64,000 nucleotides of DNA from an uncultured Prevotella sp. (GTDB lineage: Bacteria > Bacteroidota > Bacteroidia > Bacteroidales > Bacteroidaceae): assembly GCA_900322035.1 (NCBI GenBank), contig ONYL01000001.1, positions 1 to 64,000 on the forward strand. The letters are read 5' to 3'. The notes under the pieces were generated by a model. The model did no database searches, was not told the origin of the DNA, and saw only the letters and a list, made by a program, of their open reading frames with translations. Numbering within the stretch: the first letter of the stretch is position 1; the number at the start of each line of letters is the position of its first letter. Position numbers and translations under genes: made by a program. This document shows, in pieces, positions 30,015 to 39,350 of this stretch.

Positions 30015-30168
30015 CAGGACAGCAAATGCAAACCCTCGGGCTGACAAATTTAAGCCAGCGGAATGGCAAATGCAAACCCACGGGCTGACAAATGCAAGCC
30101 AGCAGAATGGCAAATGCAAACCCACGGACTGACAAATACAAGCCAGCGGGTTGGCAAATGAGAGAGAC
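30015..30168. repeat. 22-bp tandem repeat array, locus 2 (seven units)
   Basis: Seven exact-period 22-base units starting at 30015, 30037, 30059, 30081, 30103, 30125 and 30147. They alternate between two types: one containing GGCTGACAAATGCAAGCCAG (units 2, 4 and 6) and one containing GAATGGCAAATGCAAACCCA (units 3 and 5, with 1 and 7 related), so the higher-order period is 44 bases. Type-one units can pair GGCT with AGCC. There are no spacers between units. Confidence 0.9.
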
Positions 30169-30217
30169 TGTATGAATCAATGATTAACAAAAGATGGTTG
30201 GCTCATCTCTGTCGGCT

Positions 30218-30225
30218 TATCTTTG
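30218..30225 (+). promoter_or_regulatory. Orphan plus-strand promoter-like box
   Basis: TATCTTTG on the plus strand, 23 bases before the 3' end of the minus-strand ABC gene. No plus-strand gene follows; if active it would make an antisense or non-coding RNA. Confidence 0.4.
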
Positions 30226-30247
30226 CAGTAGGCATTTCGTAACAAGG

Positions 30248-30988
30248 TCAAATATTGAAATAATCATTCAGTTCCGCCAATGCGCCGTCATCCCCATTTT
30301 CCTGATCACGAAGGATACGGCCATTCTCCATCAGGAGAATCCTGGTTGACATATCAATTGTATGCTGCAGATTATGACTTGCTACAAGAACGGTTGCATG
30401 GGTGGCTGCGTTGAAATCTTTGATCATTTTCGAGAGATAGTTCTGCGAAGAAGGATCAAGGAAATTAAATGGCTCATCAAGAATCAGAATTTTCGGATTT
30501 GAAAACATAGCAGCGATGATTCCTATTTTTTGCTTGTTGCCAGCAGAAAAATCACGGATAAGTTTTTTCTCTTCCAACGGTTGCCAATCCAGGAAACCAG
30601 CAAAGCTTTCAATGCGTTGTTGAGTTTCCTCTGCGTTCAAGCCCAGCGTTTGACCGATAAAACAAAAATATTCAAAAGGAGTGAGAAAATCGATGAGGAA
30701 GCCTTCATCCAGATATGCACCGACAAATTGTTTCCAACGTTCAGATATTGCCGGATCGATCTCCTCAATTGGACTTTCGCCTGGCAAACACTCCTCTGCA
30801 GGCATCACAAATTTCACACTTCCCTCGTCTGCTTTTAGCAGATCAAGCATCAGTCTGAAAAATGTGGTTTTTCCTGCTCCGTTGTTACCTACCAAACCAA
30901 TGATTTCACCGCGTCTGATATACAAATCAGAGACATCAACTGCCGTTTTGTCCCCAAAATGCTTCTTAAGTTGTGTGATTTGTATCAT
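30248..30988 (-). CDS. ABC transporter ATP-binding protein
   Basis: ATPase subunit of 246 residues. Motifs: Walker A GLVGNNGAGKTT (about 33-44), a degenerate signature FSAGNKQKIGI in place of LSGGQ (about 148-158), Walker B ILILDEPFNFLDP and the switch histidine in ASHNL. The degenerate signature and HF-x-D-KTAV start resemble multidrug- or bacteriocin-type exporters. No permease gene is adjacent on either side, so the partner must be encoded elsewhere. An upstream in-frame TTG is possible, but the ATG at 30988 is preferred; it lies immediately after the T run of a hairpin that ends secA. Confidence 0.9.
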   Translation of the reverse strand: MIQITQLKKHFGDKTAVDVSDLYIRRGEIIGLVGNNGAGKTTFFRLMLDLLKADEGSVKFVMPAEECLPGESPIEEIDPAISERWKQFVGAYLDEGFLIDFLTPFEYFCFIGQTLGLNAEETQQRIESFAGFLDWQPLEEKKLIRDFSAGNKQKIGIIAAMFSNPKILILDEPFNFLDPSSQNYLSKMIKDFNAATHATVLVASHNLQHTIDMSTRILLMENGRILRDQENGDDGALAELNDYFNI

Positions 30989-30992
30989 GATC

Positions 30993-31049
30993 AAAAAAAT
31001 TGCCGATGGAAACGACCAGAGGGGCTCCTCCTAATCCTTTCCATCGGCA
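30993..31049 (-). terminator. secA terminator or attenuator abutting the ABC gene start
   Basis: Perfect 12-bp stem (TGCCGATGGAAA at 31001-31012 with its complement at 31038-31049) and a 25-base loop, followed on the minus strand by a run of seven T that ends five bases before the ABC ATG. The loop carries AGGAGG, a full Shine-Dalgarno sequence. Confidence 0.75.
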
Positions 31050-31060
31050 CTAATTATAAT

Positions 31061-34000
31061 TTAGCGGAGATTTTTTCCGTGACAATTTTTAAACTTCTTA
31101 CCACTACCACAAGGACATGGATCATTCGGACGAGGCAGATGCTGTGCAACGTAGGGCATACGGCGCTGAGGTTGTTGCTGCTCACGCGTGTCCTGGCTGG
31201 CAGCCTTACGCTGAGCCTCTTCGTTCTCGTCGAGATTGTCTTTCTGTTCCGTATAGCGCTGGGCATGCTGCTCAGGCTCAGCTTCACGGACATCCTGGCT
31301 CTCTGCGGTCTCAACGATTTGACCACGCATCAGAATAGAAGCTATGCGATTGTGCATGTCGTCTATCATCTGATCCCAGATCTTCGCACTCTCGAGCTTA
31401 AAAATCACCAAGGGATCTTTCTGCTCGTAAGAAGCGTTCTGAACGCTATGGCGCAAATCATCAAGCTGACGAAGGTTCTCTTTCCAATCATCATCAATGA
31501 TATGCAACATCACGCTCTTCTCGAATTCCTTCACCACATTCTTGGCCTCGTTGTTGTAAGCCTCTTCAAGGTTCACCCTGAGATTCACCACGATACGGCC
31601 ATCTGTTATAGGAATCAAGATGAACTTGAACCGGTCACCCTGCGTCTCATACACCTGTTTAATCACAGGATATGCCACAGACTGGATTCGGTCTGTCTTG
31701 CGCTTGAAGGCCCCCATGGCTTCCTGGAATGCGCGCTCTTCGAGATCGGCTTTGACGCCATTCACAAATTCATCCTCGCTGAATGGTATTTCCATCGCCA
31801 AGACCTTAAGGAACTGCTCCTTAGCCCCTTCAAAGTCGTTGCTTTCAATGATGCTGACCACACGGTCCCAAATGATATTGGAGATATCCATTCCGATACG
31901 CTCACCCATCAAGGCGTGACGGCGCTTCTCATAGATGACGGTGCGCTGCTTATTCATTACATCATCATATTCAAGCAGATGCTTACGAATACCGAAGTTG
32001 TTCTCTTCCACCTTCTTCTGTGCACGCTCAATGCTGTGAGAAATCATCGGGTGGTCGAGGCGCTCACCTTCTTGGAATCCCAAACGGTCCATCACTTTGG
32101 CAATACGCTCTGAAGCAAAAAGACGCATCAGCTTATCCTCCAAAGATACGTAGAATACAGACGATCCAGGATCGCCCTGACGACCGGCACGACCACGAAG
32201 CTGACGGTCTACTCGGCGGCTCTCATGACGCTCCGTACCAATGATGGCCAAACCACCGGCCGCTTTCACTTCAGGGGTTAGTTTGATATCAGTACCACGG
32301 CCAGCCATATTTGTGGCGATGGTTACAGCACCCAACAGGCGCTCTTCCGAAGTCACTTCCCCATGAAGGCTTGTGTCCTTGCCTTCGTTGAGCCGTTTCT
32401 GATATTGCATAGCAGTAGCCTTGTCGCTGAAGGCCTGCCCATCCATTGCTTTATAGCAGGTGCCCATAGTACTTCTACCAGCTTCGGCGACAATCATTGC
32501 CTCACGCTGATGCAACTTAGCGTTAAGCACATTGTGAGGAATACGACGCATCTGAAGCATCTTGCTGAGCAACTCGGAAATCTCAACCGAAGTCGTGCCG
32601 ACCAAGCAAGGACGGCCGATTACACGCATGGCATCTATCTCATCGATGACGGCGCGATATTTCTCGCGGGCTGTCTTATAGACTCGGTCATCCATATCGA
32701 TACGCTGCACGGGGCGGTTGGTAGGTATTTCGACCACATCCAATTTGTAGATATCCCAGAACTCACCAGCTTCAGTAGATGCCGTACCCGTCATACCGGC
32801 AAGCTTGTGATACATGCGGAAATAGTTCTGCAACGTGATGGTAGCGAAAGTCTGCGTGGCAGCTTCTACCTTCACATGTTCCTTGGCCTCAATGGCCTGG
32901 TGAAGTCCATCGCTCCAACGACGGCCTTCCATGATACGGCCAGTCTGCTCATCAACGATCTTGACCTCACCATCCATAACGACATATTCGTCGTCCTTAT
33001 TAAACATGGTATAGGCCTTGAGCAATTGCTGCAAAGTGTGAACACGATCGCTCTGAATGCCATATTTATTGAGCAACTCATCTTTCTTGTCGAGGCGTTC
33101 CTGATCGGTCAGGTTCTTCTGGTTCTCGAGGTCAGAAAGTTGAGACGTTATATCGGGCAACACAAACAAATCAGGATCATTCGTCTGTTTAGCCAACCAT
33201 GCAGCACCCTTATCCGTAAGATCTGCCGAATTGAGCTTTTCGTCCACCACAAAATACAGTGGCTCTACAGCCTTTGGCATCTCTCGATTGTTATTGGCCA
33301 TATAAAACTCTTCCGTTTTCAGCATACCCGATTTTATGCCGTCTTCCGACAGGAATTTAATCAAAGGCTTGTTCTTGGGCAATGCTTTGTAAGAGCGATA
33401 AAGAGCCAGAAAACCTTCCTCCTGCAAAGCCTGTGCTTTTTTCTGGTCGGTCTCATTCTGTGCTGCTGAAATCTTCTGTTTAGCCTCTGCAAGCAACTCC
33501 GTAGCCTGTTTACGCTGAACATCAAACAATTTTTCTACAAGTGGCTGATACTCCTCATACATTTGGTCATCACCATGAGGAACAGGACCGGAAATAATCA
33601 GAGGGGTACGTGCATCATCAATCAGCACAGAGTCAACCTCATCAACAATGGCATAGTTGTGCTTGCGCTGAACCAGGTCTGATGGTGAGAGGGCCATATT
33701 GTCGCGAAGATAGTCAAAGCCGAACTCATTATTCGTTCCAAAAGTGATATCAGCTTGATAAGCCTTGCGGCGCTCAGGAGAATTGGGACGATGCTTGTCA
33801 ATGCAATCTACTGAAAGACCATTGAACTCGTAGATAGGTCCCATCCACTCAGAGTCACGTTTGGCCAAATAGTCGTTGACCGTCACCATGTGAACTCCAT
33901 TTCCTGTCAAGGCATTCAAGAATACAGGAAGGGTAGCCACAAGTGTCTTACCCTCACCCGTCGCCATCTCAGCAATCTTACCCTGATGCAGGGCTATACC

Positions 34001-34540
34001 ACCAAAGAGCTGCACGTCGTAGTGGACCATATTCCACTTGATTTTGTTTCCACCAGCAGTCCATTCATTATGATAGATGGCCTTATCACCGTCAATGGTA
34101 ATGAAATCGTTTGCAGGATTAGCGGCCAGCTCACGGTCGAAATCCGTCGCCGTCACGACTGTCTCCTCGTTTTCGGAGAAACGACGGGCAGTATCCTTCA
34201 CGATACTGAAAGCTGTAGGCATAACCTCATTGAGGGCAACCTCATATTTGTCCAAAGCTTCCTTCTCAAGCTTGTCAATTTCGTTAAAAATCGGCTCGCG
34301 GTCATCGATGGGGGTATCATCAATTTTGGCCTTGAGTTCCTCTATTCTCTGCTTCTCGTCTTTGGCCGCGTCCTGAACGTATTTTTGTATTTCCTTAGTT
34401 TTGGCACGCAGCTCGTCATTGCTCAAAGCTTTTATTTCAGGATATTTGGCCTTCACCTTCTCTACAAGAGGCTGAATGAGCTTCATGTCCCGCGTACTTT
34501 TATCGCCAAACAATGACTTTAAGATTTTGTTGAAATTCAT
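31061..34540 (-). CDS. secA: Preprotein translocase ATPase SecA
   Basis: Motor that drives proteins through SecYEG. 1159 residues, longer than E. coli SecA (901), as usual in Bacteroidetes because of insertions in the N-terminal nucleotide-binding and cross-linking regions (for example around [21 protein letters not shown]). Motifs: Walker [31 protein letters not shown] (Walker B), helicase motifs [12 protein letters not shown] and [14 protein letters not shown], and a C-terminal zinc-binding SEC-C motif [14 protein letters not shown]. Its promoter box is at 34581-34588. Confidence 0.98.
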   Translation of the reverse strand: MNFNKILKSLFGDKSTRDMKLIQPLVEKVKAKYPEIKALSNDELRAKTKEIQKYVQDAAKDEKQRIEELKAKIDDTPIDDREPIFNEIDKLEKEALDKYEVALNEVMPTAFSIVKDTARRFSENEETVVTATDFDRELAANPANDFITIDGDKAIYHNEWTAGGNKIKWNMVHYDVQLFGGIALHQGKIAEMATGEGKTLVATLPVFLNALTGNGVHMVTVNDYLAKRDSEWMGPIYEFNGLSVDCIDKHRPNSPERRKAYQADITFGTNNEFGFDYLRDNMALSPSDLVQRKHNYAIVDEVDSVLIDDARTPLIISGPVPHGDDQMYEEYQPLVEKLFDVQRKQATELLAEAKQKISAAQNETDQKKAQALQEEGFLALYRSYKALPKNKPLIKFLSEDGIKSGMLKTEEFYMANNNREMPKAVEPLYFVVDEKLNSADLTDKGAAWLAKQTNDPDLFVLPDITSQLSDLENQKNLTDQERLDKKDELLNKYGIQSDRVHTLQQLLKAYTMFNKDDEYVVMDGEVKIVDEQTGRIMEGRRWSDGLHQAIEAKEHVKVEAATQTFATITLQNYFRMYHKLAGMTGTASTEAGEFWDIYKLDVVEIPTNRPVQRIDMDDRVYKTAREKYRAVIDEIDAMRVIGRPCLVGTTSVEISELLSKMLQMRRIPHNVLNAKLHQREAMIVAEAGRSTMGTCYKAMDGQAFSDKATAMQYQKRLNEGKDTSLHGEVTSEERLLGAVTIATNMAGRGTDIKLTPEVKAAGGLAIIGTERHESRRVDRQLRGRAGRQGDPGSSVFYVSLEDKLMRLFASERIAKVMDRLGFQEGERLDHPMISHSIERAQKKVEENNFGIRKHLLEYDDVMNKQRTVIYEKRRHALMGERIGMDISNIIWDRVVSIIESNDFEGAKEQFLKVLAMEIPFSEDEFVNGVKADLEERAFQEAMGAFKRKTDRIQSVAYPVIKQVYETQGDRFKFILIPITDGRIVVNLRVNLEEAYNNEAKNVVKEFEKSVMLHIIDDDWKENLRQLDDLRHSVQNASYEQKDPLVIFKLESAKIWDQMIDDMHNRIASILMRGQIVETAESQDVREAEPEQHAQRYTEQKDNLDENEEAQRKAASQDTREQQQPQRRMPYVAQHLPRPNDPCPCGSGKKFKNCHGKNLR

Positions 34541-34580
34541 TTTATTGTGTCTTTATTTATTTGTCTAATAATAACGAGTG

Positions 34581-34588
34581 CAAAATTA
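34581..34588 (-). promoter_or_regulatory. secA promoter, -7 box
   Basis: The minus strand reads TAATTTTG, 41 bases before the secA ATG, with GTTG 19 bases upstream in place of TTTG. Confidence 0.65.
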
Positions 34589-34663
34589 CGAAAATAATCC
34601 CGTAAAACAACTCTTTTATTTAAAAATGTAAATGATGGGAAAAAGTCTAAGCGGCTGAAATAC

Positions 34664-36046
34664 TTAAAAGAGTGGTTCAGCCGTACAAGCGTTTGGCGCA
34701 CGAATACGGATAGCCTTAGCAACCGTAGGCGCAATGCGGTCTACAGTTACCGGTTTAGTAATACGCTGGGAGGGCAGGCCTGCACCGTAGAAGACAATAG
34801 GGAAAGAAACCAATCCCATGCGGAAAGTGAAATTCTCTCCGGTGATTTCGTTCTTCAACTGCCAACCTGGGTTTATACCTATTATAATATCACCGGCATT
34901 ATCAGAGCTGTATCCATTATGAAGCTTGGCAATGTCACTGCCTCCGCGCTGAAGTTGGGTGGAAGTATAAACATCTTTTACACCGTCATTTTGAAGAAGG
35001 AACTCTTGGGAACGATTGAGCACGTCGTCAAGGCTCAATTGTTTTTGGTCGATGAGCTGATGATTAAGAAATATCTGATTTTTAAAACAACCGTCCACAT
35101 ATCTGCCATGACCGTAGATTGCGCTCAAGTAGATATTCATCAGATTTGCCGTACGGTTGATATAGAACGTTCCTGTGGGGACCTTATAATGCGAATAATC
35201 CGTCTGTTCCTCATTCTCATAGCCCGTGCTCGTTACTATGAAGAGCACGTTATCCTTGCCGACTTCCCCCTCTATCTGTGCTATAAGATTCGCCAGCGTG
35301 CGGTCCAACGACAGATAATATTCTTCTGTAGGTTTGCCGTTAGATCCTGATAGAGTTACAGCAAGGAAGTCGGGGACTGCGTCACGCCCCATGGCGTGGT
35401 TTCTCACACATTCCAATGCAAGTTGGCAAATTTGTTCATTAACATCTGCCATTCTGGCATCCGACGATGTCACACGCTGATAAGACTCTATCCATCTCCG
35501 GCTTTCCTGCGGGTAATAGGCAGAAGTTGTCCATTGATTTCCATTGCCTTTCCAGAAAGCACCGTCAGCAGCGTGCCCCGAGGAAAGGATTGCGGACTCC
35601 CTGTTTTCAGCCAAGCCATAAACAAGAGCAGCTCCCTTCGTGGCGATTTTCAGCTCGTCGCTGATTGTGGAGACGGATAGTTGGCTCGGAGAAGCAACGT
35701 ATTTAGGATCTTCCACGCAGCTCGTAGGCCTCAAAGTGGAACGATTAAGCCAAGAACTACCTATAATATTATTATAATGAGGAAATGTCCCCGTCGACAA
35801 AGAAGCTATAGCCGAAGCTGGATCTATCGGAGAAAAGGAATAGCCTGCGGACTCATAGACAACCCCCTGTGCGGCGAGTTTCCGAATTCCATCAGGCGAA
35901 TACATCTGGGCATATTGTTCCAGCAAATCGTTTCGCAGTTGGTCGATAGTTATATCTACTACAAGCCGGGGCACAGAATTCAGGTTCTGTGCCTGTATCT
36001 CCGTTGAGGATAGGACCGCGAGCAATATTGCCAGATACTTATTCAT
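34664..36046 (-). CDS. PafA-like alkaline phosphatase superfamily protein, probably inactive
   Basis: Secreted protein of 460 residues (signal peptide NKYLAILLAVLSSTEIQA). The fold signature of the PafA-type alkaline phosphatases is clear: VVDITIDQLRNDLLEQY at the start, SLSTGTFPHYNNIIGSSW, LHNGYSSDNAGDIIIGINPGW and FPIVFYGAGL...VDRIAPTVAKAI near the end. However, the nucleophile segment (normally TAPGHAS) reads SPIDPASAIAS, the DxxxH pair reads GSNGK, the ADHG pair reads STGYE, and the late THGS histidine reads TGEN. Asp35 remains. So most zinc ligands appear lost. It overlaps the DUF4105 gene by 8 bases. Confidence 0.82.
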   Translation of the reverse strand: MNKYLAILLAVLSSTEIQAQNLNSVPRLVVDITIDQLRNDLLEQYAQMYSPDGIRKLAAQGVVYESAGYSFSPIDPASAIASLSTGTFPHYNNIIGSSWLNRSTLRPTSCVEDPKYVASPSQLSVSTISDELKIATKGAALVYGLAENRESAILSSGHAADGAFWKGNGNQWTTSAYYPQESRRWIESYQRVTSSDARMADVNEQICQLALECVRNHAMGRDAVPDFLAVTLSGSNGKPTEEYYLSLDRTLANLIAQIEGEVGKDNVLFIVTSTGYENEEQTDYSHYKVPTGTFYINRTANLMNIYLSAIYGHGRYVDGCFKNQIFLNHQLIDQKQLSLDDVLNRSQEFLLQNDGVKDVYTSTQLQRGGSDIAKLHNGYSSDNAGDIIIGINPGWQLKNEITGENFTFRMGLVSFPIVFYGAGLPSQRITKPVTVDRIAPTVAKAIRIRAPNACTAEPLF

Positions 36047-37211
36047 GCGCTCTAATTAAATATAATTCTCTAATCAGCAAAGATAATGCCAAAGTAATCA
36101 TTCCTTCAGCATAAGTTTGCACAAATGCTCCCAATAAGAAAATCACAATGCAAACGGCATGCGCTTTAAGAAACCAGTGGACTTGATGTTTTCTCAGCCT
36201 CAATACAGCTTTTAGCCCAAAAACAAGCGACAGGGGATTCAAAAGAAGAATCTGTAAGTTGAGACTAACAGTAGGGTGCTGAGAGAAAATCATGGCAAAA
36301 AGTATCAATCCTGCCATGCCGTCAATCAACATCCATACAAAGTCGAAAAGCCATATTCTCTTTTTTGTTTTTCTCTCTACCAATATAATAATGAGTACGC
36401 ACAAGAAAAATGCTATGGTGCACAGTCTCGGCGTGAACGATCCTCTGTCATTACTTGATACCGTCTGAGCAGAAAGAAGCAAAAGTTTACCGGAAACTAA
36501 ATTGTGCTGATGACTGCCATTGGCAACAATCGCGTGATCAAAGTCCTTCATAAGATGCTCTGGAAGGAATTGCTGCTGCTCATTATTAGTTTTACGATCG
36601 GCTTTAAGGCCCAACAGCAAGTCGTTTCCGAATCGAGCCCACGGGTGATTCTCATTCATAGAATGAATCATCTCGCGATAGGATGTATCTTTATGATTGT
36701 CGGGAAAACGAACCTTGCCATTCAAATTACCGATCAAAATATCACGGGCACGTGTAGTACAGTTGTCGTAAAAGTAATTATAACGGTAAGTGCGGTTCTC
36801 GGGCTCGTAATTTTTCTGCAGTGCCACAATGATTCGGCGACATTCTGCAGAATCCAGGTTGAGTTGTTGTTCTTCTACCCACCGCCCTTCTTCCCGATAC
36901 TCTTCCATGAAAACATCAAATGGCATGACGCCCATTTGATAATCAGTCAATCCGAAGACGAAGCGAAGTATAAAATACTTCTGCTTGAATGAGAACATAC
37001 CGTAGTTGACAACGACATCTCCAGTTTCAGGTGACTGGACCCGAATCGCCGTATGCCCATAGAGGGAGTACACTTCTTGACCTGGTCCACATGTCAAAAG
37101 ACTGATCCTACAAGGGGATGTATAGCTATTACTTCTTGCGGATATTGACCAACCAAACAGAGCAAATATCAGCAAGAACAAAACACGAATTTCTGATTTG
37201 AAAACTTTCAC
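36039..37211 (-). CDS. DUF4105-family (Lnb N-terminal-like) membrane protein
   Basis: Protein of 390 residues. A signal/anchor segment (VLFLLIFALFGWSISA) is followed by the DUF4105 domain (about residues 30-180: LLTCGPGQEVYSLYGHTAIRV, DVVVNYGMFSF, RTYRYNYFYDNCTTRARDIL, where the histidine and the DNC cysteine resemble a papain-like site). Four to five membrane helices fill the C-terminal third. The function is unestablished; it may act on a periplasmic substrate. The start is GTG, and a TATTTTTG box on the minus strand ends five bases before it (37216-37223), so the mRNA may be leaderless or the true start lies further in. It is coupled to the PafA-like gene. Confidence 0.85.
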   Translation of the reverse strand: MKVFKSEIRVLFLLIFALFGWSISARSNSYTSPCRISLLTCGPGQEVYSLYGHTAIRVQSPETGDVVVNYGMFSFKQKYFILRFVFGLTDYQMGVMPFDVFMEEYREEGRWVEEQQLNLDSAECRRIIVALQKNYEPENRTYRYNYFYDNCTTRARDILIGNLNGKVRFPDNHKDTSYREMIHSMNENHPWARFGNDLLLGLKADRKTNNEQQQFLPEHLMKDFDHAIVANGSHQHNLVSGKLLLLSAQTVSSNDRGSFTPRLCTIAFFLCVLIIILVERKTKKRIWLFDFVWMLIDGMAGLILFAMIFSQHPTVSLNLQILLLNPLSLVFGLKAVLRLRKHQVHWFLKAHAVCIVIFLLGAFVQTYAEGMITLALSLLIRELYLIRAHE

Positions 37212-37215
37212 GATG

Positions 37216-37223
37216 CAAAAATA
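37216..37223 (-). promoter_or_regulatory. Possible promoter of the DUF4105-PafA-like operon, -7 box
   Basis: The minus strand reads TATTTTTG followed by CA, a good -7 element but unusually close to the assigned GTG start. Confidence 0.5.
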
Positions 37224-37268
37224 AACTTAATTTCCCATTTATCCTTCTTTTATTTCTTATTTTTTTGA

Positions 37269-37276
37269 TAATTTTG
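37269..37276 (+). promoter_or_regulatory. Promoter of the outer-membrane protein operon, -7 box
   Basis: TAATTTTG followed by CA, 44 bases before the ATG at 37321. It probably serves the run outer-membrane protein, LptC and CNNM. Confidence 0.7.
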
Positions 37277-37320
37277 CACGAAAATCATTTTTACATCGAA
37301 AAAAATACGATTACAGAGCG

Positions 37321-38664
37321 ATGAAGATACATATTACGTCATTCAGACATGCGGATTTGGCAAAAGGTAAAAGGGGATTTCTTGCAGCGATAGCATCTGT
37401 CCTTTTTACAGGAGTCTTTGCACAAAGTGGCACCAATTCCCCCTACAGCCAATTCGGGTTAGGCACCCTGGCCGAACAAGCATCGGGGTTTAATCGAGGA
37501 ATGAATGGTTTGGCCTTAGGTTTTCACGATGGAAATCAAGTCAACTACCTCAATCCCGCATCGTACGCACGTCTTGACTCGATCACATTCCTCTTTGATG
37601 TAGGTATGAGCGGTCAAATCACCAACTTTTCAGAAAACGGAACAAAACGCAATATCAAGCAGGCTAATTTTGAATATGTGGTAACAGGATTCAGGTTGGC
37701 CCATCGTTTAGGTATGAGTTTTGGAATATTGCCATATAGCAATGTTGGGTATGATTATTCCACCACGGGGTATGTAAACAACCGTAATTCTGTTATTTAC
37801 ACAAACACATATTCTGGTTCAGGTGGTCTTCATCAAGCATATGCTGGCTTAGGATGGTCGCCTATAAAGAATTTCTCTATTGGTGTAAACGCTGGTTATC
37901 TTTGGGGAACCATCAGTCGCTCGATTCAAAATTCGTATAGCGACAACTATGCCAACACGCTCTCCAAATCTTACAACGCAGAAGTGCGGAGCTACAACAT
38001 ATCAGCAGGCTTACAATATGATCTAAAATTGAGCAAAACAGATTTACTGACAATTGGTTTGACGTATGGCTTGGGGCACAAAATAGGCGGCAAACCTACG
38101 TGCCGCGTCATTTCCACCAATACCCAAACAGCGGTTTCAGACTCACTGGTGCTTGGGGGTAGCAACATTAAGCTTTCAATTCCCCACACATTCGGAGCTG
38201 GCTTCACGTACAATCATGCCAACAAATTACGAGTCGGAGCCGATTATACATTGCAGAAATGGTCCAAGGTATCTTTTCCTGAGTACGTTTCAACTTCAGG
38301 CAACACAGCCAGTTATCTCTTGAATGACAATTATTTCAAGGATCGTCATAAGATGACGATAGGCGGAGAATATTGCCCTAATCCATCTGGACGCAATCTC
38401 CTCTCGCGCATACGTTATCGTACAGGAATCTCCTACGCCACTCCATACATAAAGGTCAACGGCAAGAACGGTCCCAATGAAATCAGTGGCAGCTTAGGCT
38501 TTGGTATTCCAATTATTAACTCATACAACAACCGTTCTTTCTTGAACATCAGCGCACAGATTGCTCACAGTTCTGCTAATGGAATGATCTCTGAAAACAT
38601 TTTTCGCATCAACTTAGGCATTACGTTCAATGAAAAGTGGTTCCAAAAGTGGAAAGTAGAATAA
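37321..38664 (+). CDS. Outer-membrane beta-barrel protein, OmpP1/FadL-like
   Basis: Predicted outer-membrane porin of 447 residues. A signal segment (FLAAIASVLFTGVFA) ends near residue 35 and the mature protein starts QSGTNSPYSQFGLG, the opening often seen in FadL-like proteins of Bacteroidetes. The rest alternates aromatic and glycine-rich strands (for example SFGILPYSNVGYDYSTTGY, FSIGVNAGYLWGTISRS, NKLRVGADYTLQKWSKVSF) and ends FRINLGITFNEKWFQKWKVE with a terminal strand. It may transport hydrophobic compounds; the substrate is unknown. It heads a run with lptC. Confidence 0.82.
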   Translation: MKIHITSFRHADLAKGKRGFLAAIASVLFTGVFAQSGTNSPYSQFGLGTLAEQASGFNRGMNGLALGFHDGNQVNYLNPASYARLDSITFLFDVGMSGQITNFSENGTKRNIKQANFEYVVTGFRLAHRLGMSFGILPYSNVGYDYSTTGYVNNRNSVIYTNTYSGSGGLHQAYAGLGWSPIKNFSIGVNAGYLWGTISRSIQNSYSDNYANTLSKSYNAEVRSYNISAGLQYDLKLSKTDLLTIGLTYGLGHKIGGKPTCRVISTNTQTAVSDSLVLGGSNIKLSIPHTFGAGFTYNHANKLRVGADYTLQKWSKVSFPEYVSTSGNTASYLLNDNYFKDRHKMTIGGEYCPNPSGRNLLSRIRYRTGISYATPYIKVNGKNGPNEISGSLGFGIPIINSYNNRSFLNISAQIAHSSANGMISENIFRINLGITFNEKWFQKWKVE

Positions 38665-38670
38665 TATAAC

Positions 38671-39333
38671 GTGTTTCGAATAAAAAACATATTTCCACAA
38701 TTGTTCACAGGGATTGTATTCTTGTCAGCAGTTTCCTGCCAGGAGCAAGTTGAGCATACAGCCCCAGCCATCCATGCCCGCGACTCAGTGCCTTTGATGA
38801 CCAGTTACGGGGTGAACACACTCATCTCCGATTCCGGTGTCATTAAATACCGCATCGTCACAGAAGAGTGGATTGTAAATCCCAACCTTAACCCCTCACG
38901 TTATATATTTGATAAAGGAGTTCTGTTGACCCAATTTGACGAGAAGTTCAATGTTTTCTCATACATTCAGTGTGATACAGCATACTATTACGACAAGAAA
39001 AAATTATGGGAGCTTCGCAGCCGAGTGAAGATTCTCACAAAGTCTGGCATTAAATTCTCATCAGAAGAATTGTTTTGGGATGAGAATAATCACGAACTCT
39101 ATTCAAACAAGTTCTCACGTTTGGTGACACCAGAGCGCTCTCTCCAAGGACGCTATTTCAGAAGCGACGAGCAAATGACTAAATACTATGTTTCCAACAC
39201 AAGCGGCTCCTTCGTCAGGGGAGACTTAGCAGGAGGGGGTACTACACCCGCACCTACAGAAAATCAAGGCGACAGCACCATGAATGGTATACCTCGGACT
39301 CAGCCCAGGCCCCGTACAAACTTGCAGAATTAA
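38671..39333 (+). CDS. lptC: LPS export system protein LptC
   Basis: Periplasmic bridge component of the LptABCFG machine that carries LPS to the outer membrane. 220 residues; start GTG at 38671, 6 bases after the previous stop. The signal FTGIVFLSAVSC carries a lipobox, so the Bacteroidetes form is a lipoprotein rather than a transmembrane protein. The LptC beta-jellyroll is recognisable (LISDSGVIKYRIVTEEW, IFDKGVLLTQFDEKFNVFSYIQCDTAYYYDKKKLWELRSRVKI read in parts, SEELFWDE). A proline-rich low-complexity tail ends the protein. Confidence 0.85.
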   Translation: MFRIKNIFPQLFTGIVFLSAVSCQEQVEHTAPAIHARDSVPLMTSYGVNTLISDSGVIKYRIVTEEWIVNPNLNPSRYIFDKGVLLTQFDEKFNVFSYIQCDTAYYYDKKKLWELRSRVKILTKSGIKFSSEELFWDENNHELYSNKFSRLVTPERSLQGRYFRSDEQMTKYYVSNTSGSFVRGDLAGGGTTPAPTENQGDSTMNGIPRTQPRPRTNLQN

Positions 39334-39350
39334 ATTTTCATTTAGTAAAA

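Larger units (their letters stand above)
29867..30247. other. Intergenic region with the second repeat array
   Basis: 381 bases. The first ~130 are A-rich and hold no box I can assign. Then comes the seven-unit 22-bp array (30015-30168), followed by a plus-strand promoter-like element at 30218-30225 that faces no plus-strand gene. Confidence 0.75.

Noticed and set aside
32363-33469. Long open frame (368 codons) antisense to secA
   Set aside because: Shadow of a conserved gene; composition is unlike a real protein and no promoter box precedes it.
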